Shown here: in pieces, positions 7,669 to 11,872 of the stretch
How the letters are laid out: every line of letters starts with the position of its first letter
How positions within the stretch are numbered: the stretch's first letter is position 1
Assembly (NCBI GenBank): GCA_902797525.1
Contig: CADBSZ010000122.1
Location: 1-11,872 of the forward strand
From: an uncultured Ruminococcus sp.
GTDB taxonomy: Bacteria > Bacillota > Clostridia > Oscillospirales > Acutalibacteraceae
Reading direction: 5' to 3'
DNA: 11,872 bases
Notes under the pieces: model-generated
What the model saw: only the letters and a program-made list of their open reading frames with translations
Database searches by the model: none
Told to the model about the DNA's origin: nothing
Program-made: the position numbers and the translations under genes

Positions 7669-7914
7669 ATGCGATTAGACAAATACTTAAAGGTGTCGCG
7701 CCTGATTAAGCGCCGCACCGTTGCCAACGAAGCCTGCGACGCCGGCAAGGTCATCGTCAACGACAAGCCCGCGCGCGCGTCCTACGACGTCAAGGTGGGG
7801 GACATCCTCGAAATCACCCTCGGCGCACGCTCGGTGAAGGTCAAGGTCACCGAGGTCAGGGAAACCGTGCGCAAGGAGGACGCCGCGACGATGTACACCG
7901 CGGTGTTGTCATAA
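7669..7914 (+). CDS. rqcP: S4-domain RNA-binding protein RqcP (YabO)
   Basis: This 81-residue protein is essentially one S4 RNA-binding domain: MRLDKYLKVSRLIKRRTVANEAC, then GKVIVNDKPARASYDVKVGDILEI. This matches RqcP/Hsp15-like proteins that bind 50S subunits with obstructed nascent chains and, with RqcH, support alanine tailing of stalled peptides. Arg2, Arg15 and Arg16, in the basic face of the S4 fold, are present. I start at ATG 7669 because GAGGAGA (7656-7662) lies at the right distance; the longer in-frame GTG at 7654 would lie on that ribosome site. Position directly before yabP matches yabO in B. subtilis. Confidence 0.93.
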   Translation: MRLDKYLKVSRLIKRRTVANEACDAGKVIVNDKPARASYDVKVGDILEITLGARSVKVKVTEVRETVRKEDAATMYTAVLS

Positions 7915-7924
7915 GAATAATTTG

Positions 7925-7976
7925 AAAGATACCTTCGTATATTTTAAAGGATAAAAAAATATACGGAGGTATTTTT
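7925..7976 (+). promoter_or_regulatory. Long hairpin burying the yabP ribosome-binding site
   Basis: Bases 7925-7945 pair with 7956-7976 over 21 consecutive base pairs, two of them G-U, around a 10-base loop. The 3' arm contains the whole Shine-Dalgarno GGAGGT (7965-7970) and ends one base before the yabP ATG. Core arms are ATACCTTCGTATAT and ATATACGGAGGTAT. It would block translation initiation unless opened; alternatively, with A-rich 5' and T-rich 3' flanks, it may act as a terminator/attenuator separating rqcP from the sporulation genes. Confidence 0.75.
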
Positions 7977-8249
7977 ATGAACGAAGCGCCCATGGGCAAA
8001 AAGCATACCCTTATGCTGGACGGCAGAAAAAAGCTCGCCATTACGGGAGCGCAGGACGTCAACGGCTTTAACGAAGAAACCGTGTCCGTCAAAACCACGG
8101 CCGGTACGCTGATTATCAAGGGCAGCGGTCTGCACATTGACCGCCTTAACCTCGAAACGGGCGACGTCACCGTGGAGGGAATGATTAACTCCATGCAGTA
8201 CATCGGCTCCGACAACTCCCGTTCGCGCTTTTCCAAGCTGTTCCGTTAG
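7977..8249 (+). CDS. yabP: Sporulation protein YabP
   Basis: This 90-residue protein of the YabP/YqfC family is known from B. subtilis as a sporulation protein made in the mother cell and needed for normal spore formation. The sequence has the family pattern: a short N-terminus, LDGRKKLAITGAQDVNGFNEETVSVKTTAGTLIIKG, then LHIDRLNLETGDVTVEG and a C-terminal basic end. It has no membrane segment. The ribosome site GGAGGT is ideal in sequence but lies inside a 21-bp hairpin. yabQ starts 12 bases after the stop, so the pair is co-translated. Confidence 0.92.
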   Translation: MNEAPMGKKHTLMLDGRKKLAITGAQDVNGFNEETVSVKTTAGTLIIKGSGLHIDRLNLETGDVTVEGMINSMQYIGSDNSRSRFSKLFR

Positions 8250-8260
8250 CCGGTGATGAA

Positions 8261-8803
8261 GTGGAGCTGACCTTTTCCCAACAAACCGCCGCTTTTTTTC
8301 TGTCAATCCCCCTCGGCGTTTTTCTCGCTGTATTCTACGGCGCGCTCAAATTTCTGCGTTTCGCGTTCTCGCCCGGAAAGGCGGCGGTCATTGTGCTCGA
8401 CGTCCTTTTCATGCTCGTCTGGGCGATGTCGCTGTTCTTTTTCTCTCTAGGCTATCTTATGGGTTACATCCGTGTTTATGTGTTTATCGGCAGCTTTTTG
8501 GGCTTTGCGCTCTACCGTTTAACGCTTGGGCGGCTGCTGTTTCACATCTATCGCCCTGTTATCCGCTTTATTAAGGTAATCTTTCACAAAATTTGCGTAA
8601 AATTGAAAATATTTGCAAAATACCTATTGAAAATTGCCTCTAAGGTATTGTATAATATAAGCAGTAAAAAAGAATGTTTGACAGAGAAACGAAAAAAGAA
8701 CAGGCAATCCAAGCCGCAAAAAGGGAATTTATATGAATCTGAAAAAACCAAAAACCAAAAAGGCGCAGGCAACTTCCGAAGAAGCCGTCGAAGAAACCGC
8801 TGA
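8261..8803 (+). CDS. yabQ: Spore cortex biosynthesis protein YabQ
   Basis: The 180-residue membrane protein has three hydrophobic segments at about residues 10-31, 41-64 and 68-88, then a long Lys/Arg-rich cytoplasmic tail. This is the YabQ layout; in B. subtilis the protein is on the outer forespore membrane side and is needed for cortex synthesis. The start is GTG 8261 with GGTGATG just before; an ATG at 8256 closes after four codons. Its last 71 bases overlap divIC in another frame, and the tail there (KTKNQKGAGNFRRSRRRNR) is probably unconstrained. The C-terminal coding part also contains the divIC promoter. Family and neighbours agree; the exact C-terminus is less certain. Confidence 0.85.
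   Translation: MELTFSQQTAAFFLSIPLGVFLAVFYGALKFLRFAFSPGKAAVIVLDVLFMLVWAMSLFFFSLGYLMGYIRVYVFIGSFLGFALYRLTLGRLLFHIYRPVIRFIKVIFHKICVKLKIFAKYLLKIASKVLYNISSKKECLTEKRKKNRQSKPQKGNLYESEKTKNQKGAGNFRRSRRRNR
8627..8656 (+). promoter_or_regulatory. Sigma-A promoter for divIC inside yabQ
   Basis: TTGAAA (8627-8632), an 18-base spacer, then TATAAT (8651-8656), in a locally A/T-rich part of yabQ. The start point would be near 8663, giving a 70-base leader to the divIC ATG. It would let the division gene be expressed in growing cells when the sporulation genes upstream are silent. Confidence 0.8.
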
Positions 8804-9119
8804 CGGGCCCAAGGAGCTGCAGCAGCCGAAGAAAAAACGCAAAGCGCGTTATATTTTGCTTTACCTCGCGGCAATCGGTTTTGTTTTTTACGCCGTCATC
8901 ACCATCATCAACCAGAATGTGAAAATCGCCGAAAAAAGGGCAGAGCTAAGTGAATTGCAGCAGCAGATTAATGTTGTTGAAATAGAATCCGATTATCTCG
9001 AAAAGGTTCAGGGCTACAAAGGTCAGGAGCTTGCCGAGTATATGGAAAAAATAGCGAAGGAAGAACTTGGCTATGTCAGCGACGGAGAGCGCATCTTCAT
9101 CAACGTTGCCGGCGAATAA
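8733..9119 (+). CDS. divIC: Septum formation initiator DivIC/FtsB family
   Basis: This 128-residue bitopic membrane protein has a basic, charged cytoplasmic N-terminus (residues 1-39), one membrane helix (about 40-59, ILLYLAAIGFVFYAVITII), an external coiled coil (about 62-92, AEKRAELSELQQQIN) and the family's closing segment MEKIAKEELGYVSDGERIFINV. DivIC joins FtsL and DivIB at the septum and activates septal wall synthesis. It is vegetative and usually essential, consistent with its own promoter within yabQ. The start ATG 8733 has GGGAA weakly upstream; the first 71 bases overlap yabQ. Position after yabQ and before the S1 gene matches B. subtilis. Confidence 0.93.
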   Translation: MNLKKPKTKKAQATSEEAVEETADGPKELQQPKKKRKARYILLYLAAIGFVFYAVITIINQNVKIAEKRAELSELQQQINVVEIESDYLEKVQGYKGQELAEYMEKIAKEELGYVSDGERIFINVAGE

Positions 9120-9168
9120 ACAGGCGAAAGGAACATACTGCAAAGGTATCAAGGGGTAAGTATTTTTT

Positions 9169-9648
9169 ATGGCAATTGAGGTCGGAGTTATTTTAGAAGG
9201 AAAAGTTTCCGGTATCACCAAATTCGGCGCGTTTATCGATCTGCCGGATTCCAAAACAGGCATGGTGCACATCTCGGAGGTTGCGCCAACCTTTATCAGC
9301 GAAATCAGCGATTATGTCAAGGTCGGCCAAACGGTCAAGGTCAAGGTGCTTGCCGTCAACGACGGTAAAATCAGCCTGTCCATGAAGCAGGCGCTGCCCA
9401 AGGACCAGCAAAAACGGCCGCAAAAGCCAAAGCCGCACAATTCCGGCGCGCATCAGCCCTACAAGCCTGCTCCGCCCGTGACTTCCCCCGGCGATTACGA
9501 GTGGCAAAGCTCGCGCAAAAGCGCTCCTTCCACCTTCGAGGACATGATGTCGCGCTTCAAGCAGACCAGCGAGGACAAAATGTCCGATCTCAAACGAGGC
9601 GAAAGCCGCGGCTACAGCCGCCGCGGAAACGGTAACGGCCGCCGATAA
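9169..9648 (+). CDS. yabR: S1-domain RNA-binding protein (YabR-like)
   Basis: The 159-residue protein has a single S1 domain in residues 3-75 (VGVILEGKVSGITKFGAFIDL, GMVHISEVAP, GQTVKVKVLAVNDGKISLSMKQA). A Pro/Lys-rich, probably disordered linker follows, then FEDMMSRFKQTSEDKM and a Gly/Arg-rich end (SRGYSRRGNGNGRR). It matches the general-stress-protein-13/YabR group, located next to divIC in B. subtilis. It should bind RNA and possibly ribosomes; a precise role is not known. AAGGGG at 9151-9156 is the likely ribosome site, 12 bases from the ATG, which is rather far. Confidence 0.88.
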   Translation: MAIEVGVILEGKVSGITKFGAFIDLPDSKTGMVHISEVAPTFISEISDYVKVGQTVKVKVLAVNDGKISLSMKQALPKDQQKRPQKPKPHNSGAHQPYKPAPPVTSPGDYEWQSSRKSAPSTFEDMMSRFKQTSEDKMSDLKRGESRGYSRRGNGNGRR

Positions 9649-9667
9649 ATGCGAGTTACGGCGGACA

Positions 9668-9701
9668 GCGCGTCAGGCGTTTGGCCGCGATGAGCGTTTT
9701 T
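9668..9701 (+). terminator. Weak imperfect terminator candidate after the S1 gene
   Basis: GC/CGTC/GGC (9668-9678) can pair with GCC/GATG/GC (9684-9695) with mismatches, followed by TTTTT (9697-9701). The stem is interrupted, so this is only a candidate for the end of the sporulation/division block in the 121-base gap before hpf. Confidence 0.35.
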
Positions 9702-9722
9702 GCATGTCATTTCAAATCAATA

Positions 9723-9736
9723 CCCGATTTATCGGG
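9723..9736 (+). other. Palindrome in the hpf leader
   Basis: CCCGAT TT ATCGGG is a perfect inverted repeat 33 bases before the hpf start codon. It could be an operator or a small mRNA hairpin. No clear -35/-10 pair could be placed around it, so the promoter of hpf is not identified. Confidence 0.35.
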
Positions 9737-9769
9737 ACAATTTAATACTCAACAAGGGAGGCATTATCA

Positions 9770-10312
9770 ATGAAGATTACCTACACCGCACGAAAAGTCA
9801 ACCTGAGAGATAATTTTAAGGAAAGAGTCGAAAAAAAGCTTGCCAAGTTTAAGAAGATTTTTTCCGACGACGCGAATGTGTTTGTTGTTGTCACCATGGA
9901 AAAGAACCGTCAAACGGTTGAAATTACCATCCGCGACAACAAAATGGTATACCGCGCCGAAAGCACGCAGCCTGAAATGAACGATGCGCTCGACAGAGTC
10001 ATTGATATTCTCACGCGCCAGATCCGCAAAAACAAAACCCGCCTTGAAAAGCGCATTAAAACCGGCGGTTCGCTTGACGACCTCACTTCCGAGCTTTCCG
10101 CTTCCGAGCAGGAGGAGCCCGAGGACGAGTATCAGGTTGTCCGCAAAAAGCAAGTGCTCATCAAGCCCATCAGCGTCGACGAGGCAATTTTGGAAATGAA
10201 CATGATTAACCACGATTTCTTCATGTTTATCAACGCCGAAACCGACGAGGTCAACGTGGTTTATAAGCGCGACGACGGCAACTACGGCGTACTTGAGCCT
10301 GCCGCCGACTGA
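9770..10312 (+). CDS. hpf: Long-form ribosome hibernation promoting factor
   Basis: The 180-residue protein has the two-part structure of long HPF: an N-terminal S30AE ribosome-binding domain (residues 1-95, MKITYTARKVNLRDNFKERVEKKLAKFKKIF with basic helices), an acidic linker (about 105-120), and a C-terminal dimerisation domain (about 121-180, VVRKKQVLIKPISVDEAILEMNMINHDFFMFINAET and NVVYKRDDGNYGVLEP). It occupies the decoding region of idle 70S ribosomes and pairs them into 100S dimers. AAGGGAGG at 9754-9761 is a strong ribosome site. It stands alone: a gap before it and an intrinsic terminator after it. Upstream presence of rel fits the usual (p)ppGpp link, but no such control is visible in the sequence. 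Confidence 0.96.
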   Translation: MKITYTARKVNLRDNFKERVEKKLAKFKKIFSDDANVFVVVTMEKNRQTVEITIRDNKMVYRAESTQPEMNDALDRVIDILTRQIRKNKTRLEKRIKTGGSLDDLTSELSASEQEEPEDEYQVVRKKQVLIKPISVDEAILEMNMINHDFFMFINAETDEVNVVYKRDDGNYGVLEPAAD

Positions 10313-10335
10313 GTTTTCATCATCTTAACAACAAA

Positions 10336-10366
10336 GGGTATCGGTTATCCGATACCCTCGCTTTTT
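10336..10366 (+). terminator. Intrinsic terminator after hpf
   Basis: GGGTATCGG pairs perfectly with CCGATACCC (9 bp, loop TTAT), followed by TCGC and TTTTT. The T-run abuts the ribosome site of the next gene, which therefore needs either read-through or a promoter that I cannot place. Confidence 0.88.
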
Positions 10367-10376
10367 GGAGGAATCT

Positions 10377-11492
10377 ATGCAGCTTCAATTTTCAGCTCCC
10401 TGCATTTTCGGTTTGGAGGGAATCTGCGCCAACGAGCTCCGCTTTCTCGGGCTGGAAAATGTCCGTGCCGAAAACGGCCGCGTGCTGTTCAGCGGCGACT
10501 TTTCCGCTATGGCGCGTGCCAACATCAACTCACGCTATGCCGAGCGGATTCAAATTTTGCTCGCGGAATTTACCGCGCGCAGCTTTGAGGAGCTTTTTGA
10601 AAACGTCAAGGCAATTGACTGGCAAAACTTCATCGGTATGAGCGACGCATTTCCTGTCAAGGGCAGCTGTCTCAATTCCAAGCTGATGAGTGTGCCCGAC
10701 TGCCAAAAAATCATCAAAAAAGCCGTGGTGTCCAAGCTCTCCGAGCGCTACATGCTTTCATGGTTTGAAGAAACCGGCGCGCCGCGTCAAATTCAGTTTC
10801 TCATTATGAATGACCGCGTCAGTATTCTGCTTGACACCTCAGGCGCCGGACTGCACAAGCGCGGCTATCGCGCGCAGGCAAACGAAGCGCCGATTAAGGA
10901 AACCCTCGCCGCCGCGATGGCGGAACTTGCCGGCGTTCGTCCAAGCCATTTTGTGCTCGATCCGATGTGCGGCAGCGGCACCATTTTGATTGAATCTGCG
11001 ATGAAGGCGCTCAAAATCGCGCCCGGACTCAACCGTTGGTTTGCCGCCGAGCACTGGAGCTGTGTTCCCACGGAAGCCTTTGAAGCCGAGCGTGCGCTCG
11101 CCAAATCCAAAATCAACCGTGACTGCGCCTTTCGCGCCGAGGGTTATGACATCGACCCTATTGCGCTCGAAACGGCAAAGCATAACGCCGAACAGGCCGG
11201 TGTTGCCGACAGAATCACCTTTGCGCAGCGCGATATCCGCGATTTTGTTCTGCCCGAGGGCTACTGTACCGTTATCACCAATCCGCCCTACGGTGAAAGG
11301 CTGCTGGACGTCAGCGCTGCCGAGGAGCTTTATAAGGTGATGGGGGAGCGGTTTGTGCGCGCGCAGGGCAAGCGTTATACAATCATCACGCCCGACGATG
11401 ATTTTGAAAAAATCTTCGGGCGCAAGGCCGACAAACGCCGAAAAACCTACAACGGCACCTTAAAATGTCAGATTTACCAATTTTTTAAATAA
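10377..11492 (+). CDS. THUMP-domain class I SAM-dependent RNA methyltransferase (RlmL N-half/YpsC-like)
   Basis: This 371-residue protein has an N-terminal THUMP RNA-binding region (about 40-155), then a class I methyltransferase fold. Visible motifs are LDPMCGSGTILIESA (SAM-binding motif I, about 194-208), GYDIDPIALETAKHNAEQAGV (motif II, about 256-276) and NPPYGERL (motif IV catalytic NPPY, about 302-309). This is the UPF0020 family, whose members make N2-methylguanine or related marks in rRNA; the exact target base here is unknown. I start at ATG 10377 since GGAGGA (10367-10372) is just upstream; an in-frame TTG at 10365 lies on that site and in the terminator T-run. No terminator follows the stop, and the riboswitch promoter starts nine bases later. 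Confidence 0.93.
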   Translation: MQLQFSAPCIFGLEGICANELRFLGLENVRAENGRVLFSGDFSAMARANINSRYAERIQILLAEFTARSFEELFENVKAIDWQNFIGMSDAFPVKGSCLNSKLMSVPDCQKIIKKAVVSKLSERYMLSWFEETGAPRQIQFLIMNDRVSILLDTSGAGLHKRGYRAQANEAPIKETLAAAMAELAGVRPSHFVLDPMCGSGTILIESAMKALKIAPGLNRWFAAEHWSCVPTEAFEAERALAKSKINRDCAFRAEGYDIDPIALETAKHNAEQAGVADRITFAQRDIRDFVLPEGYCTVITNPPYGERLLDVSAAEELYKVMGERFVRAQGKRYTIITPDDDFEKIFGRKADKRRKTYNGTLKCQIYQFFK

Positions 11493-11500
11493 AAATATCC

Positions 11501-11529
11501 TTGACATTTTTTGACAATAGGTATAAACT
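11501..11529 (+). promoter_or_regulatory. Sigma-A promoter for the TPP riboswitch transcript
   Basis: TTGACA (11501-11506) is a perfect -35 box. A second TTGACA lies ten bases later (11511-11516). The likely -10 is TATAAA (11522-11527, 15-base spacer) or TAAACT (11524-11529, 17-base spacer). Transcription would start shortly before the riboswitch. The repeated -35 is unusual, but the second copy has no well-spaced -10. Confidence 0.75.
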
Positions 11530-11537
11530 AAATAACG

Positions 11538-11627
11538 AAGCAGGGGAGTCCGCATAAGCGGGCTGAGATTAGGCTGTGTTGCCTTGACCCTTTAACCTGA
11601 TTCGGACAATGCCGACGTAGGAAGCTC
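11538..11627 (+). ncRNA. TPP riboswitch (THI element)
   Basis: The conserved elements appear in order: GGGG (11543-11546) for the 5' side of P2; CCGC-ATAA-GCGG (11550-11561) forming P3; the signature CTGAGA (11563-11568) that binds the pyrimidine; an extra small stem AGGC/GCCT (11571-11584), compatible with the optional helix seen in some THI elements; GACCCTTTAACCTGA; then TCGG...CCGA (P5) and the near-invariant CGACGTAGGAAG (about 11613-11624) that binds the pyrophosphate. P1 would be weak: AGC/GCT plus a mismatch. The RNA binds thiamine pyrophosphate and would switch off the downstream thiamine gene, which is outside the window. Confidence 0.93.
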
Positions 11628-11644
11628 AGTATAATTTACTTTAG

Positions 11645-11675
11645 AGAGCACTGCGTCCCTGCAGTGCTCTTTTTG
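11645..11675 (+). terminator. Riboswitch-controlled intrinsic terminator, copy 1
   Basis: AGAGCACTGC and GCAGTGCTCT form a perfect 10-bp stem with loop GTCCCT, followed by TTTTG. It is the expression platform of the riboswitch. A competing antiterminator can be drawn in which GCTC (11624-11627) and AGTA (11628-11631) pair with GAGC (11646-11649) and TACT (11637-11640), taking bases from the terminator's 5' arm. Confidence 0.92.
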
Positions 11676-11694
11676 TTTCTTATGACCCGCCGTT

Positions 11695-11723
11695 AGCCGA
11701 CGACTGATTTCAGCCGGCTTTTT
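11695..11723 (+). terminator. Second terminator-like hairpin, copy 1
   Basis: AGCCG (11695-11699) pairs with CGGCT (11715-11719) with an inner CTGA-TT-TCAG stem, followed by TTTT. It is weaker than the preceding terminator. Outside it, CCGCC (11687-11691) can pair with GGCGG (11728-11732), extending the fold across the end of the repeat. Confidence 0.5.
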
Positions 11724-11789
11724 CAAAGGCGGAATGAATGCAACGTCACGTTGCTGCCGACGTAGGAAGCTCAGTATATTTTACTTAAG

Positions 11790-11820
11790 AGAGCACTGCG
11801 TCCCTGCAGTGCTCTTTTTG
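11790..11820 (+). terminator. Intrinsic terminator, copy 2
   Basis: Identical in sequence to the terminator at 11645-11675 (10-bp stem, loop GTCCCT, T-tract). It would stop any transcript that escaped the first, regardless of TPP unless a different signal controls it. Confidence 0.88.
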
Positions 11821-11839
11821 TTTCTTATGACCCGCCGTT

Positions 11840-11868
11840 AGCCGACGACTGATTTCAGCCGGCTTTTT
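11840..11868 (+). terminator. Second terminator-like hairpin, copy 2
   Basis: Identical to the AGCCG/CGGCT hairpin of copy 1, ending in TTTT four bases before the window edge. Its function is uncertain, as for copy 1. Confidence 0.45.
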
Positions 11869-11872
11869 CAAA

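Larger units (their letters stand above)
11610..11727 (+). repeat. Direct repeat copy 1: 3' half of TPP aptamer plus expression platform
   Basis: This 118-base unit begins in the TPP aptamer at TGCCGACGTAGG (3' strands of P5 and P4), continues through the linker, terminator and a second hairpin, and ends CGGCTTTTTCAAA. It recurs 145 bases downstream with no gaps and only two differences (A at 11634 is T in copy 2; T at 11642 is A). The 27 bases between the copies (11728-11754) are unrelated and contain GCAACG-TCA-CGTTGC, a small hairpin. Confidence 0.95.
11755..11872 (+). repeat. Direct repeat copy 2: partial riboswitch/terminator module, reaches window end
   Basis: This is the second copy of the 118-base unit. 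It retains the CGACGTAGGAAGC strand of the aptamer but has no CTGAGA element, no P2/P3 and no 5' strands of P4/P5 upstream, so it cannot bind TPP as a standard aptamer. The copy ends at exactly the same base as copy 1 (CAAA) because the window stops there; the true length of the repeat is unknown. No gene of more than 35 codons is seen in 11493-11872. Confidence 0.93.

Noticed and set aside
7937..7967. Sigma-E-like promoter in front of yabP (GTATATT, then TATACGGA 18 bases after ATA)
   Set aside because: The -35-like part is good and the -10 has only the ATAC core. A start point would fall only a few bases before the ATG and leave no ribosome site, so it would not give a normal mRNA.
9135..9163. 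Alternative short stems (ATAC/GTAT or ATACT/AGTAT) before the S1 gene followed by T6
   Set aside because: Only 4-5 A/T-rich pairs with a long loop; too weak to call a terminator or riboswitch.
10365..10376. Upstream TTG start for the RNA methyltransferase
   Set aside because: It would lie on the ribosome site and the terminator T-run, and the ATG at 10377 is correctly spaced from GGAGGA.
11755..11872. A second complete TPP riboswitch
   Set aside because: CTGAGA, the P2/P3 strands and the 5' strands of P4/P5 are all missing upstream of copy 2; only the 3' strand is present.
11610..11872. Mobile element or attachment-site duplication
   Set aside because: The copies are direct, only 27 bases apart, with no transposase, no terminal inverted repeats and no integrase nearby. 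A local tandem duplication explains it better.

Overview
The window looks like a chromosomal core segment of a low-to-moderate-GC Firmicute, most likely a spore-forming member of the Clostridia (Oscillospiraceae-like). This rests on the gene families and their order: rel-dtd-MBL-hemZ, then spoVB / mazG / rqcP / yabP / yabQ / divIC / S1 protein, which mirrors the yabM-yabN-yabO-yabP-yabQ-divIC-yabR block of Bacillus subtilis. It also rests on a long-form hibernation factor, strong GGAGG ribosome sites and sigma-A type promoters. Every gene lies on the + strand. I see no tRNA, rRNA, CRISPR array, transposase or phage gene.

Layout. (1) 1-3973 is a tightly packed operon: the C-terminal two thirds of a bifunctional (p)ppGpp synthetase/hydrolase (its 5' end lies outside the window), D-aminoacyl-tRNA deacylase, a metallo-beta-lactamase-fold hydrolase and the radical-SAM protein HemZ. 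(2) 3970-4639 is a single-gene unit with its own strong promoter, encoding a small zinc-ribbon protein with a long acidic tail. (3) 4695-9648 is the sporulation/division/RNA-quality block: SpoVB-type flippase, MazG, HU, RqcP, YabP, YabQ, DivIC and an S1-domain protein. Promoters inside spoVB (for mazG) and inside yabQ (for divIC), a terminator after hup, and a long hairpin covering the yabP ribosome site suggest that vegetative and sporulation genes in this block are uncoupled. (4) 9770-11492 holds the ribosome hibernation factor and a THUMP-type RNA methyltransferase, separated by a clean terminator. (5) 11493-11872 has no convincing gene. It carries a sigma-A promoter, a TPP (THI-box) riboswitch with terminator, and then a second copy of the 3' 118 bases of that regulatory leader, which runs to the last base of the window. 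The thiamine-related gene it should control is outside the window.

How the parts relate: much of the content concerns translation and stress (stringent response, D-aa-tRNA proofreading, NTP clean-up, stalled-ribosome rescue, S1 protein, ribosome hibernation, RNA methylation) alongside spore-envelope and septum genes. No wholly new multi-gene system is evident. The most unusual features are regulatory: the duplicated partial riboswitch/terminator module at the right edge, and the 21-bp hairpin that buries the yabP Shine-Dalgarno sequence.
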